Made by a program: the position numbers and the translations under genes. From Rhodospirillaceae bacterium (GTDB taxonomy: Bacteria; Pseudomonadota; Alphaproteobacteria; Rhodospirillales; Rhodospirillaceae): a stretch of DNA of 36,637 nucleotides. The DNA lies in assembly GCA_020852595.1 (NCBI GenBank), contig JADZAK010000122.1, forward strand, positions 1 through 36,637, read 5' to 3'. The notes under the pieces are model-generated. The model was not told the DNA's origin, did not search any database, and was given only the letters and a program-made list of their open reading frames with translations. Shown here piece by piece: positions 26,053-32,540 of this stretch. Positions within the stretch are counted from its first letter, which is position 1, and every line of letters starts with the position of its first letter.

Positions 26053-26676
26053 TTACTTCGCCTTGGCGAAGTTCTGGGACGCGAAATCCCAGTTCAGGAG
26101 CTTCTCGACCAGCGCGTCGACATGGTCTTTGCGGGCGTTCTGGTAGTCGAGATAGTAGGCGTGCTCCCATACGTCGACCGTCAGCAGGCACGATGTGCCC
26201 GCGGCGACCGGCGTTTCGGCGTCGCGCGTATCCTTCACCTTCAGCTTGCCGCCCTCGATCACCAGCCAGCCCCACCCGCTGCCGAAGTGATCGGTCGACT
26301 TCGCCTTCAGCTCCTTCTTGAGGGCTTCGAGCGAACCGAAGTCGCGCGCGATCGCGTCGCCCAGGTCCTTGCTCGGCTGCGTCGCCTTGGGGGAAAGACA
26401 GTTCCAATAGAAGCTGTGGTTCCACACCTGCGCGGCGTTGTTGAAAACCTTCTTGGCCTTCTCGTCGCCATGGGTCTTGGCAATGATCTCTTCGAGGGCC
26501 AGGCCGGCGAAATCGGTGTCCTTGATCAGCTCATTGAGGTTATTGACATAACCTTTGTGATGCTTGCCGTGGTGGAAAGACAAGGTCTTCGCGGAAATGA
26601 CCGGCGCCAGGGCCTCTTCGGCAAAAGGAAGTGGCGGCAAGGTGAACGGCCCGTGGGTGAGATCGCGCGGCGACAT
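26053..26676 (-). CDS. sodB: Superoxide dismutase (Fe type)
   Basis: Converts superoxide to oxygen and hydrogen peroxide. Metal ligands are H35 (FHHGKHH), H87 (WNHSFYWNCL), D168 and H172 (DVWEHAYY). Q83 in AAQVWNH is the outer-sphere glutamine position typical of Fe-SOD. Length 207 aa is slightly long owing to an N-terminal SPRDLTHG extension; there is no signal peptide, so it is cytosolic. ATG at 26676 has AAGGAG at ideal spacing. It sits in the stress island, but I found no EcfG-like promoter at the expected distance. Confidence 0.95.
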   Translation of the reverse strand: MSPRDLTHGPFTLPPLPFAEEALAPVISAKTLSFHHGKHHKGYVNNLNELIKDTDFAGLALEEIIAKTHGDEKAKKVFNNAAQVWNHSFYWNCLSPKATQPSKDLGDAIARDFGSLEALKKELKAKSTDHFGSGWGWLVIEGGKLKVKDTRDAETPVAAGTSCLLTVDVWEHAYYLDYQNARKDHVDALVEKLLNWDFASQNFAKAK

Positions 26677-26785
26677 GATTTTCTCCTTCAAACAAAATAA
26701 GGCGTACTAAACGCGAAGTGCGGCGGCCCTTCAACTCACAAAAAAAGGATGCAGCGTTGCATGAATGCGGGTCCCCAAAACGATG

Positions 26786-26816
26786 TGGGGTTCGATCCGT
26801 TCCGGATCGAACCCCA
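26786..26816. other. Perfect 14-bp hairpin upstream of sodB
   Basis: TGGGGTTCGATCCG (26786-26799), loop TTC, CGGATCGAACCCCA (26803-26816). It lies between the DUF1328 stop and the sodB start, both on the minus strand. There is no U-run on either side, so it may be a 3'-end stabiliser, a weak terminator for DUF1328, or a repeat. The core resembles a tRNA T-arm sequence (GGTTCGATCC), but no tRNA can be folded. Confidence 0.7.
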
Positions 26817-26843
26817 AACGTCACGGCAGGTCTTCCGCTTTTG

Positions 26844-27029
26844 TCAGATCGGCGGCGGCGGCGGCGATTTGCCGCGCACGAGATGCAGCACCAGGGTCAC
26901 GAGGAACACCAGCAGGAACAGGAAGAACAGGATCTGCGCGATCCCGGCCGAGGCGGACGCCACGCCGCCGAAACCGAGAACGCCGGCAACGATGGCGACG
27001 ACCAGGAATACAAGAGCCCAGCTCAGCAT
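26844..27029 (-). CDS. DUF1328 small membrane protein
   Basis: 61 aa with two hydrophobic helices (about 4-27 and 30-51) and the DUF1328 pattern [36 protein letters not shown]; the C-terminus ends in polyproline (SPPPPPI). It is very common in Alphaproteobacteria and often part of stress regulons. It follows the entericidin gene by 35 bp on the same strand, so they are likely co-transcribed. Confidence 0.85.
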   Translation of the reverse strand: MLSWALVFLVVAIVAGVLGFGGVASASAGIAQILFFLFLLVFLVTLVLHLVRGKSPPPPPI

Positions 27030-27064
27030 GGGAAAACCTCCTTTATCTGCGGGCGGCGCCGTAA

Positions 27065-27211
27065 CTACTTACGGGCGTCCTCGGCGGCGTCGTCGATCGC
27101 GTCACCGGCCGAACGGACGTCTTCGCCCACGCCTTCGACGGTGTTGCAGGCGGCCAGGCTCAGCGAAAAGGCGGTGATGAAAATCGCGAACAGAACTTGA
27201 AAGGCTTTCAT
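27065..27211 (-). CDS. Entericidin A/B family lipoprotein
   Basis: A 48-aa lipoprotein read directly from the sequence. It starts [20 protein letters not shown], has a lipobox ending at C22, and continues [20 protein letters not shown], the conserved entericidin pattern. In E. coli EcnA/EcnB are envelope lipoproteins linked to stationary-phase lysis control. Upstream of DUF1328 in the same direction, with a 19-bp palindrome just before it. Confidence 0.88.
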   Translation of the reverse strand: MKAFQVLFAIFITAFSLSLAACNTVEGVGEDVRSAGDAIDDAAEDARK

Positions 27212-27233
27212 GAAACGGTCCTCTTATTTCATT

Positions 27234-27252
27234 CGAGGCAACGATTGCCTCG
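27234..27252. promoter_or_regulatory. Perfect palindrome upstream of entericidin
   Basis: CGAGGCAA-CGA-TTGCCTCG, 19 bp, ending 22 nt before the entericidin start codon on the minus strand. It could be an operator over the promoter or a leader hairpin controlling translation. The 159-bp gap to phyR shows no other definite element. Confidence 0.5.
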
Positions 27253-27370
27253 CGCGGAATCTCGAAGGACTAACTCCCGAGCGGGCGTGAAGTTGCGGGC
27301 CCTTACGCGAGAGACGAAGATTTTCGCCCGCCGCGTGCGGCGAAATTGCGGCGATGCGGCGATGCGGCGG

Positions 27371-28159
27371 TCAGGCGTCCGGCTGATCTTCCGCCAGCAG
27401 CAGGGCCTGCGCGATGGTCGCCTTCACGCTGTCGGCCATGAAGGGCTTCGTGACCAGGAACGTCGGCTCCGGACGTTCGCCCGTCAGCAGGCGCTCCGGA
27501 TAGGCGGTGATGAAGATCACCGGCGCGTCCACCTGCGCGAGGATGTCGGCGACGGCGTCGATACCCGAACTGTTGTCGGCCAATTGAATGTCCGCCAGGA
27601 TCAAACCCGGGCGCCACTTGCCCACCGCGTTCACCGCTTCCTTGCGCGTACGCACCACGGCGAAAACGTTGTGGCCCATTTCCTCGACGATGTTGGAAAG
27701 ATCCAGCGAGATGATCGGCTCGTCCTCGATGATCAGCACCGAGGTCGGGCTCTGCGCCACCAGGTCGTACAGCGCTTCCTTCACCATGCGGCCGATCTCG
27801 TCGGGCGTCTTGTCCAGGATCTGCGCGGCTTCGGCCGGCGTGAAGTCTTCCATCGCGGTCAGCAGCAGCGCCTGGCGGCGCGCGACGCCGAGCGCGTCGA
27901 GACGGTCGCGGAAACGGTCGCCGCTCTCGCCCGTCGCCGCGAGGCCGCGGGCCGGCTGCGTGCCCGACCAGATCACATGGAACATGCGGTACAGCGCCAC
28001 GCGCGGATGCATGTCGCGGTGATAGCGGTCCGGGGAGTCCACGATGGCTTCCAGGGTCGCGCGCACATAGGCGTCGCCGCTGGCCTGCGAGCCCGTCAGC
28101 GCGCGCGCATAGCGCCGCAGGAATGGAAGATGAGATGCGATTTCGTGGGACAACGACAT
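27371..28159 (-). CDS. phyR: PhyR, anti-anti-sigma response regulator of the general stress response
   Basis: 262 aa. Residues about 1-130 form an EcfG-like sigma domain (LPFLRRYARALTGSQ, TPAEAAQILDKTPDEIGRMV); residues 140-258 are a receiver with phospho-acceptor D190 (LILADIQL) and K238 (VTKPF). In known systems phosphorylated PhyR exposes the sigma-like domain, which captures NepR and frees EcfG. ATG at 28159 preferred over TTG at 28168. The cognate HWE/HisKA2 kinase, often adjacent, is not in this window. It probably has a 150-nt leader from a perfect EcfG promoter at 28316-28340. Confidence 0.96.
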   Translation of the reverse strand: MSLSHEIASHLPFLRRYARALTGSQASGDAYVRATLEAIVDSPDRYHRDMHPRVALYRMFHVIWSGTQPARGLAATGESGDRFRDRLDALGVARRQALLLTAMEDFTPAEAAQILDKTPDEIGRMVKEALYDLVAQSPTSVLIIEDEPIISLDLSNIVEEMGHNVFAVVRTRKEAVNAVGKWRPGLILADIQLADNSSGIDAVADILAQVDAPVIFITAYPERLLTGERPEPTFLVTKPFMADSVKATIAQALLLAEDQPDA

Positions 28160-28315
28160 GGCTGGCAAATCCTATTGTATGCCCGCGCGGATGACGCGCG
28201 TCGGAAGGATAAGGTTGAACAGGGCGCCCGTCATAAGACTAGTTCATTTGGGAAAACGTGGAAATCGTCCGGGGAGCGCGTGATGCTGGGAGGGAATGGT
28301 TTTGCCCCAACGCAC

Positions 28316-28340
28316 AACGCCGCCCCGGGGGATTGGTTCC
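28316..28340 (-). promoter_or_regulatory. EcfG promoter of phyR
   Basis: Minus strand: GGAAC (28340-28336), 16 bp, CGTT (28319-28316), a perfect consensus. It lies inside a GC-rich inverted repeat (GCCCCGGG/CCCGGGGC). The start codon of phyR is 156 nt away, which leaves a long leader; no other gene is visible in this 231-bp gap. Confidence 0.7.
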
Positions 28341-28391
28341 CGGGGCGTGCAAATTCTTTTTACAGTCTTGATCCCCAGCCGGATCAAGGTC

Positions 28392-28691
28392 CTAATGGAC
28401 CGCGTTGCCGAGCTTGGTGGGCGCCTTGGGCGTGTCGGCCTGCGGTCCCTTGGTCTCGTCTTCCAGCGCCAGAAGCGCGCTGACGATCGACCCGAGGTGA
28501 CTGTTTTCGCCCGAGGTCATGTTCTCCTCCTCGGCCGTCTGCAGAAGGCGGGCGTCGACTTCCCAGGCGCGCAGGATGTCGATCTTGGCGTCGCGCGACA
28601 GGTCCGGATGGACGAGCACGTCCTTGGGATGCTGGAAGTACTTGCTCGGATTGACCTTGGCGTCGGCGATGTTCAGCTGCGTATTTGGCAT
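28392..28691 (-). CDS. Conserved hypothetical protein, probable general-stress gene
   Basis: 99 aa, acidic and soluble, no signal or membrane segment. The core YFQHPKDVLVHPDLSRDAKI continues into DILRAWEVDARLLQTAEEENM and resembles short alphaproteobacterial proteins of unknown function that share SRDEKIxILRxWEYDAxxLxVAxEEN; the C-terminal third (SALLALEDETKGP..) is variable. It is not NepR. It sits between phyR and ecfG, divergent from ecfG, and has a perfect EcfG promoter, so it belongs to the stress regulon by position and control. Confidence 0.75.
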   Translation of the reverse strand: MPNTQLNIADAKVNPSKYFQHPKDVLVHPDLSRDAKIDILRAWEVDARLLQTAEEENMTSGENSHLGSIVSALLALEDETKGPQADTPKAPTKLGNAVH

Positions 28692-28725
28692 GGCGGCACC
28701 ACATGCGGTTTGACTTCATCTCGGA

Positions 28726-28751
28726 AACGCCGCGCGTTCCGGCAAAGTTCC
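28726..28751 (-). promoter_or_regulatory. EcfG promoter of the 99-aa stress gene
   Basis: Minus strand: GGAAC (28751-28747), 17 bp, CGTT (28729-28726), perfect consensus. The -10 ends 34 nt before ATG 28691. Confidence 0.75.
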
Positions 28752-28796
28752 GGCGGGGGCTCCCGCGAAAAAAGCAGGCCCTCGGAGGGTTTCGTT

Positions 28797-28822
28797 GAAA
28801 CTCTTTTCTACCTGCGAGCGTT
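28797..28822 (+). promoter_or_regulatory. EcfG-type promoter of ecfG (autoregulation)
   Basis: GAAAC (28797-28801), 17 bp, CGTT (28819-28822): one mismatch. The -10 ends 37 nt before ATG 28860. Back-to-back with the perfect site at 28726-28751, so the 168-bp gap is a divergent stress promoter region. Autoregulation of ecfG is known in related species. Confidence 0.6.
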
Positions 28823-28859
28823 GTGACCCGTATCGGGCTGGATACTAAGGGACGGGCGA

Positions 28860-29414
28860 ATGGCGAACGAATTCCACCAGATGCTGCTTGAACACCTGCC
28901 GCGCCTTCAGGCGTACGCGATCATGCTCACGCGTGACCGCGCCCAGGCGGAAGACCTTTTGCAGGAAACGTCGCTGCGGGCGCTGCGCGCGCAGAAGCAG
29001 TTCATGATGGGCACGAACTTCACCGCGTGGATCTATAAAATCCTTCGCAACGAATACATCAGCTCGCTGCGCCGCAAGAAGCGCCAGCCGGTGCAGATCG
29101 AGGACATGCCGGCCGAATTCCTCTCGCGCAAGGGCGAGCAGGAGAACGACGTGCTCTCGCGCGAGATCATCGCCGCGATGGACAAACTCCAGCACGGCCA
29201 GCGCGAAGTGCTGATCCTCATCTGCGCCAGCGGCCTCAGCTATGAAGAAGCCGCGGAAGCGCTTGGATGCTCGGTCGGCACCATCAAGAGCCGCCTGTGG
29301 CGCGCCCGCGCCCGCATGGCCTCGCTGATCATGGGTGACGACGAGACCCGGAGCGGCAGGGGCCGCGACTTCATCGAGCCGCCCCGTGAGATGGCCCGCG
29401 CGGCATCCCTATAA
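28860..29414 (+). CDS. ecfG: EcfG, general-stress ECF sigma factor (ECF15)
   Basis: 184-aa ECF sigma factor. Region 2 (LLEHLPRLQAYAIMLTRDRAQAEDLLQETSLRA, in parts) is at about 8-70 with the promoter-melting segment NFTAWIYKILRNEY, and region 4 at about 110-160 (LSYEEAAEALGCSVGTIKSRL). This matches ECF15/EcfG proteins, which are held by NepR and released by PhyR. The C-terminal tail (about 160-184) is Arg-rich and variable. Shine-Dalgarno AAGGGA precedes ATG 28860. Followed by nepR rather than preceded by it. Confidence 0.95.
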   Translation: MANEFHQMLLEHLPRLQAYAIMLTRDRAQAEDLLQETSLRALRAQKQFMMGTNFTAWIYKILRNEYISSLRRKKRQPVQIEDMPAEFLSRKGEQENDVLSREIIAAMDKLQHGQREVLILICASGLSYEEAAEALGCSVGTIKSRLWRARARMASLIMGDDETRSGRGRDFIEPPREMARAASL

Positions 29415-29546
29415 GGTTGCTCCATCGCCGACCCTCGACTTACTATGAACCCGCAAGAGGGCGCCAAGACCCTCGCACAAGTCCCGATGCCACTAAACCG
29501 GGCAAATTTCCACGGCCGGTCTTTCCACAGGTTGTTTGCGCCGAGC

Positions 29547-29744
29547 ATGAGCGAGAAGCCAAAGACAAAGCCTGAGATGGCGACGCCCACGCCGCGTCCG
29601 CAGGCGAAATTCAATCCGGCCTTCGATTCATGGCTGGAAACGAAACTCCACAAGATTTTCGATTCCGTCGCCTCCGAGCCCCTGCCCCAGGACCTCGTGA
29701 AACTGCTCGGCCAAATCGACGAAGCGGAAGAGAAAAAGAAGTAA
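29547..29744 (+). CDS. nepR: NepR anti-sigma factor
   Basis: 65 aa. The NepR core FDSWLETKLHKIFDSVASEP (about 26-45), followed by LPQDLVKLLGQID, contains the two helices that clamp EcfG or PhyR. The N-terminal 24 residues (SEKPKTKPEMATPTPRPQ) are disordered-like, as usual. ATG at 29547 is used; an in-frame ATG at 29445 would add 34 residues with non-coding character. No good Shine-Dalgarno is seen, so expression may be low or coupled to ecfG, which ends 132 bp earlier. The gene order is unusual. Confidence 0.9.
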   Translation: MSEKPKTKPEMATPTPRPQAKFNPAFDSWLETKLHKIFDSVASEPLPQDLVKLLGQIDEAEEKKK

Positions 29745-29747
29745 CGG

Positions 29748-29774
29748 TAGTTGCGGGGACAGTATACTTAATTA
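29748..29774. repeat. GGGGACAGTATACTTAATT repeat, single arm
   Basis: A 26-bp sequence starting TAGTTGCGGGGACAGTATAC is identical to one arm of the palindrome at 36580-36637. It begins 4 bp after the nepR stop. I recall similar GGGGACAGTATACTTAATT elements as dispersed repeats in environmental proteobacteria, sometimes near IS200-like REP transposases; no such gene is here. Confidence 0.75.
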
Positions 29775-29788
29775 ACGGGCCTTCGAGT

Positions 29789-29830
29789 CCCTCCCCTGAA
29801 AGGAGAGGGCGAGGGAGGGGTCGTTTGTCG
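29789..29830. repeat. Family-B repeat (CCCTCCCC..GGGGTCGTTTGT)
   Basis: Third copy of the element found as an inverted pair at 9531-9637: CCCTCCCCTGAAAGG ... GAGGGGTCGTTTGTCG. It directly follows the preceding repeat and ends at the AI-2E gene stop, filling the nepR/AI-2E convergent gap. Confidence 0.65.
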
Positions 29831-29835
29831 TTTAC

Positions 29836-30882
29836 CTAAAAAAGGGCAGGCTCGTCCCCGCGCTGCTGGCGCCACCAGGTGGCCAGCACGACCTTGCCCA
29901 CCGCGACGACCGGGATCGCGATGAAGATCCCCAGCACGCCCCACAGCTTGCCGCCCAGCAGCACCGCGAAGATCACGAGCGCCGGGTTGAGCCGCACGCG
30001 GTCGCCGATCAGCCAGGGCGACAGGAAACTCGATTCGATAAATTCCGTGACGAGATAGGTCACCCCGATGCCGAGCATCAGATAGCTGTCCCATCCGGCC
30101 TGCGTCACGCCCGTGGTCACGGCGATCGTCACGCTGATCGCCGTCCCGATGTAGGGCAGGAACTTGAACGCGCCGGACATGACGCCGATGACAATGGCGT
30201 AGTTGAGGCCCGTCGCGTAAAGGCCGATGCTGTAAAGGACGGCGCAGCACACACAGACCCAGGCCTGGCCGTGCAGGAAGGCCGCCATCACGCGGTCGAT
30301 GTGGCTTCCGAGAGACCGCAGCGCCGGGCGCTTGTCCGCGGGCGCTTCGTCCACCAGCCAGGTCAGCATGCGCCGCCAGTCTTTCAGCAGGTAGAACGTC
30401 ACCACCGGCGTCAGCAGCAAAAGGCCCAAGGTGGTCGCCAGCGAAGTCGCCAGCGGCACCGCGACGTCCGCGACCGGCGGTTCGGTCGGCGTCGGTTTCA
30501 CGAGACCGCCGAGCCCGATCTGCTGCAAGGCCGGGAAGTAGGGCCGCAGCTCCTGGCGCATCCCGCGCATGAGCCCCGTGAACACCTTCTGCAGCTCGCG
30601 CACCATCTCCTGCATCTGCTGATAGACCAGCGGCCCCGCGATGGCCAATGCCGCGCCGATCGCCAGCACGATGGTCGAGGTGATGATCGCCGCCGCCAGC
30701 GCGCGCGACAGGCCGCGCTTCTCCAGCCAGCTCGTCAGGGGATCGAACAGGTAGGCAAAGATGAAGCAGATGACGAACAGCGCGAGGATGTCCCCCGCCA
30801 GCCAAACCAATGCGGCGAACACGAGCGCGCCCAGGAGCAGCAGCAGAAGCTGAGTCGTAATGGAGGTCGGCATGGACGTCAT
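29836..30882 (-). CDS. AI-2E family transporter (permease)
   Basis: 348-aa polytopic inner-membrane protein of the AI-2 exporter superfamily (PF01594). N-terminal paired helices (about 8-40), a cytoplasmic/amphipathic central part (VYQQMQEMVRELQKVFTGL), and the conserved C-terminal block with LPYIGTAIS and LLGGKLWGVLGIFIAIPVVAV. Substrate is unknown; members include AI-2 exporters and Na+/H+ antiporters. In relatives a member often sits near hdaA; here it is in the stress island. ATG at 30882 used, 30873 possible. Confidence 0.88.
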   Translation of the reverse strand: MTSMPTSITTQLLLLLLGALVFAALVWLAGDILALFVICFIFAYLFDPLTSWLEKRGLSRALAAAIITSTIVLAIGAALAIAGPLVYQQMQEMVRELQKVFTGLMRGMRQELRPYFPALQQIGLGGLVKPTPTEPPVADVAVPLATSLATTLGLLLLTPVVTFYLLKDWRRMLTWLVDEAPADKRPALRSLGSHIDRVMAAFLHGQAWVCVCCAVLYSIGLYATGLNYAIVIGVMSGAFKFLPYIGTAISVTIAVTTGVTQAGWDSYLMLGIGVTYLVTEFIESSFLSPWLIGDRVRLNPALVIFAVLLGGKLWGVLGIFIAIPVVAVGKVVLATWWRQQRGDEPALF

Positions 30883-30930
30883 GAAAGCGCCAGGGCGCCG
30901 TGAGGGGATGGGGTCCCCATTATAAGCGGA

Positions 30931-30959
30931 CGGGAGCGGCCTTCACTAGGCCGCTCCCG
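30931..30959. terminator. GC-rich hairpin between csbD and the AI-2E gene
   Basis: CGGGAGCGGCC, loop TTCACTA, GGCCGCTCCCG: perfect 11-bp stem, 28 bp past the csbD stop. No U-run, so termination may be weak or Rho-assisted. Confidence 0.6.
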
Positions 30960-30986
30960 CCGTCCTCGAGGGTCGAACCGCCGGGT

Positions 30987-31190
30987 TTAATGCAGGGTCT
31001 TTTCCCAGTCCTTCACCTGGCGCTCGGCGGCTTCCTTTTGGATGCCGTAGCGCTCCTGGATGCGGCCGATCAGCTGATCGCGCTGGCCGGAGATGACGTC
31101 GAGATCGTCATCCGTGAGATGGCCCCACTTCTCCTGGACCTTCCCCTTGAGCTGTTTCCAGTTACCGCTGACTCGATCCCAATTCATCAT
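30987..31190 (-). CDS. CsbD family stress protein
   Basis: 67 aa, small, hydrophilic and charged, with the CsbD pattern NWDRVSGNWKQLKGKVQEKWG..LTDDDLDVISGQRDQL. Family members are induced by general stress (named after Bacillus subtilis CsbD); function is unknown. ATG at 31190 or 31187. It lies 30 bp after the small membrane protein gene, on the same strand, forming a likely two-gene operon. Confidence 0.92.
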   Translation of the reverse strand: MMNWDRVSGNWKQLKGKVQEKWGHLTDDDLDVISGQRDQLIGRIQERYGIQKEAAERQVKDWEKTLH

Positions 31191-31220
31191 GATTGCTGTT
31201 CACCCTTTGTTGTTGCGGGG

Positions 31221-31397
31221 TTAGATGACAAACGCCCAGGCCGCCACCAGGGCGACCAGCGCCGCCGACAGCGAAATCACCAGGACGTAGCGGACCCCAT
31301 GGCCCGTTTCACCCTGGCGCAGCTCGTTCACCGTGAGGGTCTCCGGGTCCTTGGGCGGCGCCGACATATCGGCCGGCGGATCGAACGACTTGTGCAT
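31221..31397 (-). CDS. Small C-terminally anchored membrane protein
   Basis: 58 aa: a hydrophilic N-terminal half (HKSFDPPADMSAPPKDPE) and one C-terminal transmembrane helix (about 37-57). I do not recognise a family. ATG at 31397 has GGAGG 6 nt upstream. The same frame is open upstream to an alternative ATG at 31676 (151 aa in total), also with GGAGG in front. I prefer 31397 because codons just upstream of it look non-coding. Operon with csbD. Confidence 0.6.
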   Translation of the reverse strand: MHKSFDPPADMSAPPKDPETLTVNELRQGETGHGVRYVLVISLSAALVALVAAWAFVI

Positions 31398-31676
31398 GAC
31401 AGCCTCCATTTCTTTTCGGGCACGCGCGGGGGAAAAATGCGCGCCCGCCGTGGGAGGTATAACGCCGTCGCCGCGGGGAAGTTTCTCGCGCGGGCCGCGA
31501 ACGCTGCGCGACATCTGCTCGTTGTTGCCGGTGCCGAAGGCGCGCTCGGAGGCGAGGCCGTCCATGCCCGAGCCGCCGGCCTGTCCGCGCCACTCCTGTT
31601 TCGGCCTCGCGCGGCCGCGGCGTGGCTCCTCGCAGTGATCGCGGTATCGATCGCGGTTTTGATCGCGGCGAGTCAT
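31398..31676 (-). other. In-frame upstream extension or remnant gene
   Basis: ATG at 31676 opens a frame that runs without a stop into the 58-aa gene. Its first 70 or so codons (start MTRRDQNRDRYRDH, then a Gly/Arg/Asn-rich stretch) have the third-position C/G bias of real genes here, whereas the last 22 before 31397 do not. GGAGG lies 10 nt before the ATG and an EcfG-like promoter at the usual distance. It may be a separate small hydrophilic stress protein whose stop codon was lost, or the true N-terminus of the next gene. Confidence 0.35.
31461..31485 (-). promoter_or_regulatory. EcfG-type promoter candidate for the membrane protein-csbD operon
   Basis: Minus strand: GAAAC (31485-31481), 16 bp, CGTT (31464-31461). 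One mismatch, the same -35 variant as the ecfG promoter. The -10 ends 63 nt before ATG 31397. Confidence 0.5.
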
Positions 31677-31714
31677 CGCGGAACATCCTCCGTGAATTTC
31701 TATGATGCCGGCAT

Positions 31715-31740
31715 AACCCGCGCGCGTGCGGCAAAGTTCC
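31715..31740 (-). promoter_or_regulatory. EcfG-type promoter candidate upstream of ATG 31676
   Basis: Minus strand: GGAAC (31740-31736), 17 bp, GGTT (31718-31715). Perfect -35, one mismatch in the -10. The -10 ends 38 nt before ATG 31676. Confidence 0.4.
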
Positions 31741-31861
31741 AGCCGGCAGCCGCCGCGCGAGGCGCGGCCGCGGCTGCACGCGTGCCTTGAGGTTGCCGCT
31801 TTTCGGTCTTGTTTGCCCTGAAAATACAGGGATTTAGACACCGTGTTTGAAGCGGCGAGCC

Positions 31862-31887
31862 GGAACGAATCCCCGACCCTTCACGTT
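31862..31887 (+). promoter_or_regulatory. EcfG promoter of the SH3-domain gene
   Basis: GGAAC (31862-31866), 17 bp, CGTT (31884-31887), perfect consensus. The -10 ends 42 nt before ATG 31930. This and the opposite-facing sites occupy the 532-bp gap from 31398 to 31929. Confidence 0.72.
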
Positions 31888-31929
31888 CTTTTTTCACTGC
31901 CGCCGACCGGCAGGGTTTCGAGGATGGTT

Positions 31930-32367
31930 ATGAAAACGTCTGTTGTTCTGTGTGTTTCGCTTCTTGTGTCCGCCCCCGCTTTGTCCGCACCCGCTTTGGC
32001 CGTAAATGGATCGACCTCTCGCGGCGTGCAGATGCAAGCCGGCCCGGGCCGCGCATATCCCGACGTGATGCGCCTCGCGCCCAATCTGAAAGTCACCATC
32101 CACGCCTGTGCGCGGGCCTGGGACTGGTGCGATGTGGAATGGCGCGGCAATCGCGGCTGGATCCCCGCCGCGGCGCTCGACTACCGCCTGGACGACACGC
32201 TGCTGCCCGTCAGCGACTACGGCCCGCGCGTCGGCTTGGCGCAGGTGGACTTCAACCTCGCCGAATACTGGGACGCCTACTACCGTCAGCGCCCCTGGTA
32301 TGCGCAGCGCGCCCAATGGGAAACACGCGGCCCGGCGAAGGTGCTCGCCGGCACGTCGATTGACTGA
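31930..32367 (+). CDS. Secreted SH3-domain protein
   Basis: 145 aa with a signal peptide (about 1-24, PALSAPALA). Residues about 28-80 form a bacterial SH3 domain (GVQMQAGPGRAYPDVMRL.., CDVEWRGNRGWIPAAALDY), a fold that usually binds cell-wall peptides. The rest is Tyr/Trp-rich (AEYWDAYYRQRPWYAQRAQW). Two cysteines (HACARAWDWC) may form a disulfide. ATG at 31930 follows GAGG by 7 nt; 31924 is also possible. A perfect EcfG promoter makes it a likely envelope-stress effector. Confidence 0.82.
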   Translation: MKTSVVLCVSLLVSAPALSAPALAVNGSTSRGVQMQAGPGRAYPDVMRLAPNLKVTIHACARAWDWCDVEWRGNRGWIPAAALDYRLDDTLLPVSDYGPRVGLAQVDFNLAEYWDAYYRQRPWYAQRAQWETRGPAKVLAGTSID

Positions 32368-32382
32368 GCACTTCGATTGACT

Positions 32383-32416
32383 AAAAAAAGGCCCTTTCGC
32401 ACATGGCGAAAGGGCC
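32383..32416 (-). terminator. Terminator, strongest on the minus strand
   Basis: GGCCCTTTCGC (32390-32400), loop ACATG, GCGAAAGGGCC (32406-32416). Read on the minus strand it is followed by TTTTTTTAG, ending the receiver transcript 125 bp after its stop; on the plus strand it may also end the SH3 transcript. A CGATTGACT direct duplication lies just before it. Confidence 0.78.
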
Positions 32417-32540
32417 ATTTGGAAGTCACAGGGACCTCGGCGGGAGCGCGGGGGGAATTGCGCTGGGGAACGCGCCGGGATCGAAACCAAAACGGATGCT
32501 TTTTGCGAAGGTTCCCGCGCCGGGCGAGGAATTCGCCAAA

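Noticed and set aside
26786-26816. tRNA gene or attachment site suggested by GGTTCGATCC
   Set aside because: No acceptor, D or anticodon arm can be placed around it; it is a simple perfect hairpin.
26677-26843. EcfG promoter for sodB
   Set aside because: An AACG (minus CGTT) is at the right distance, but no acceptable GGAAC-like element lies 16-17 bp from it.
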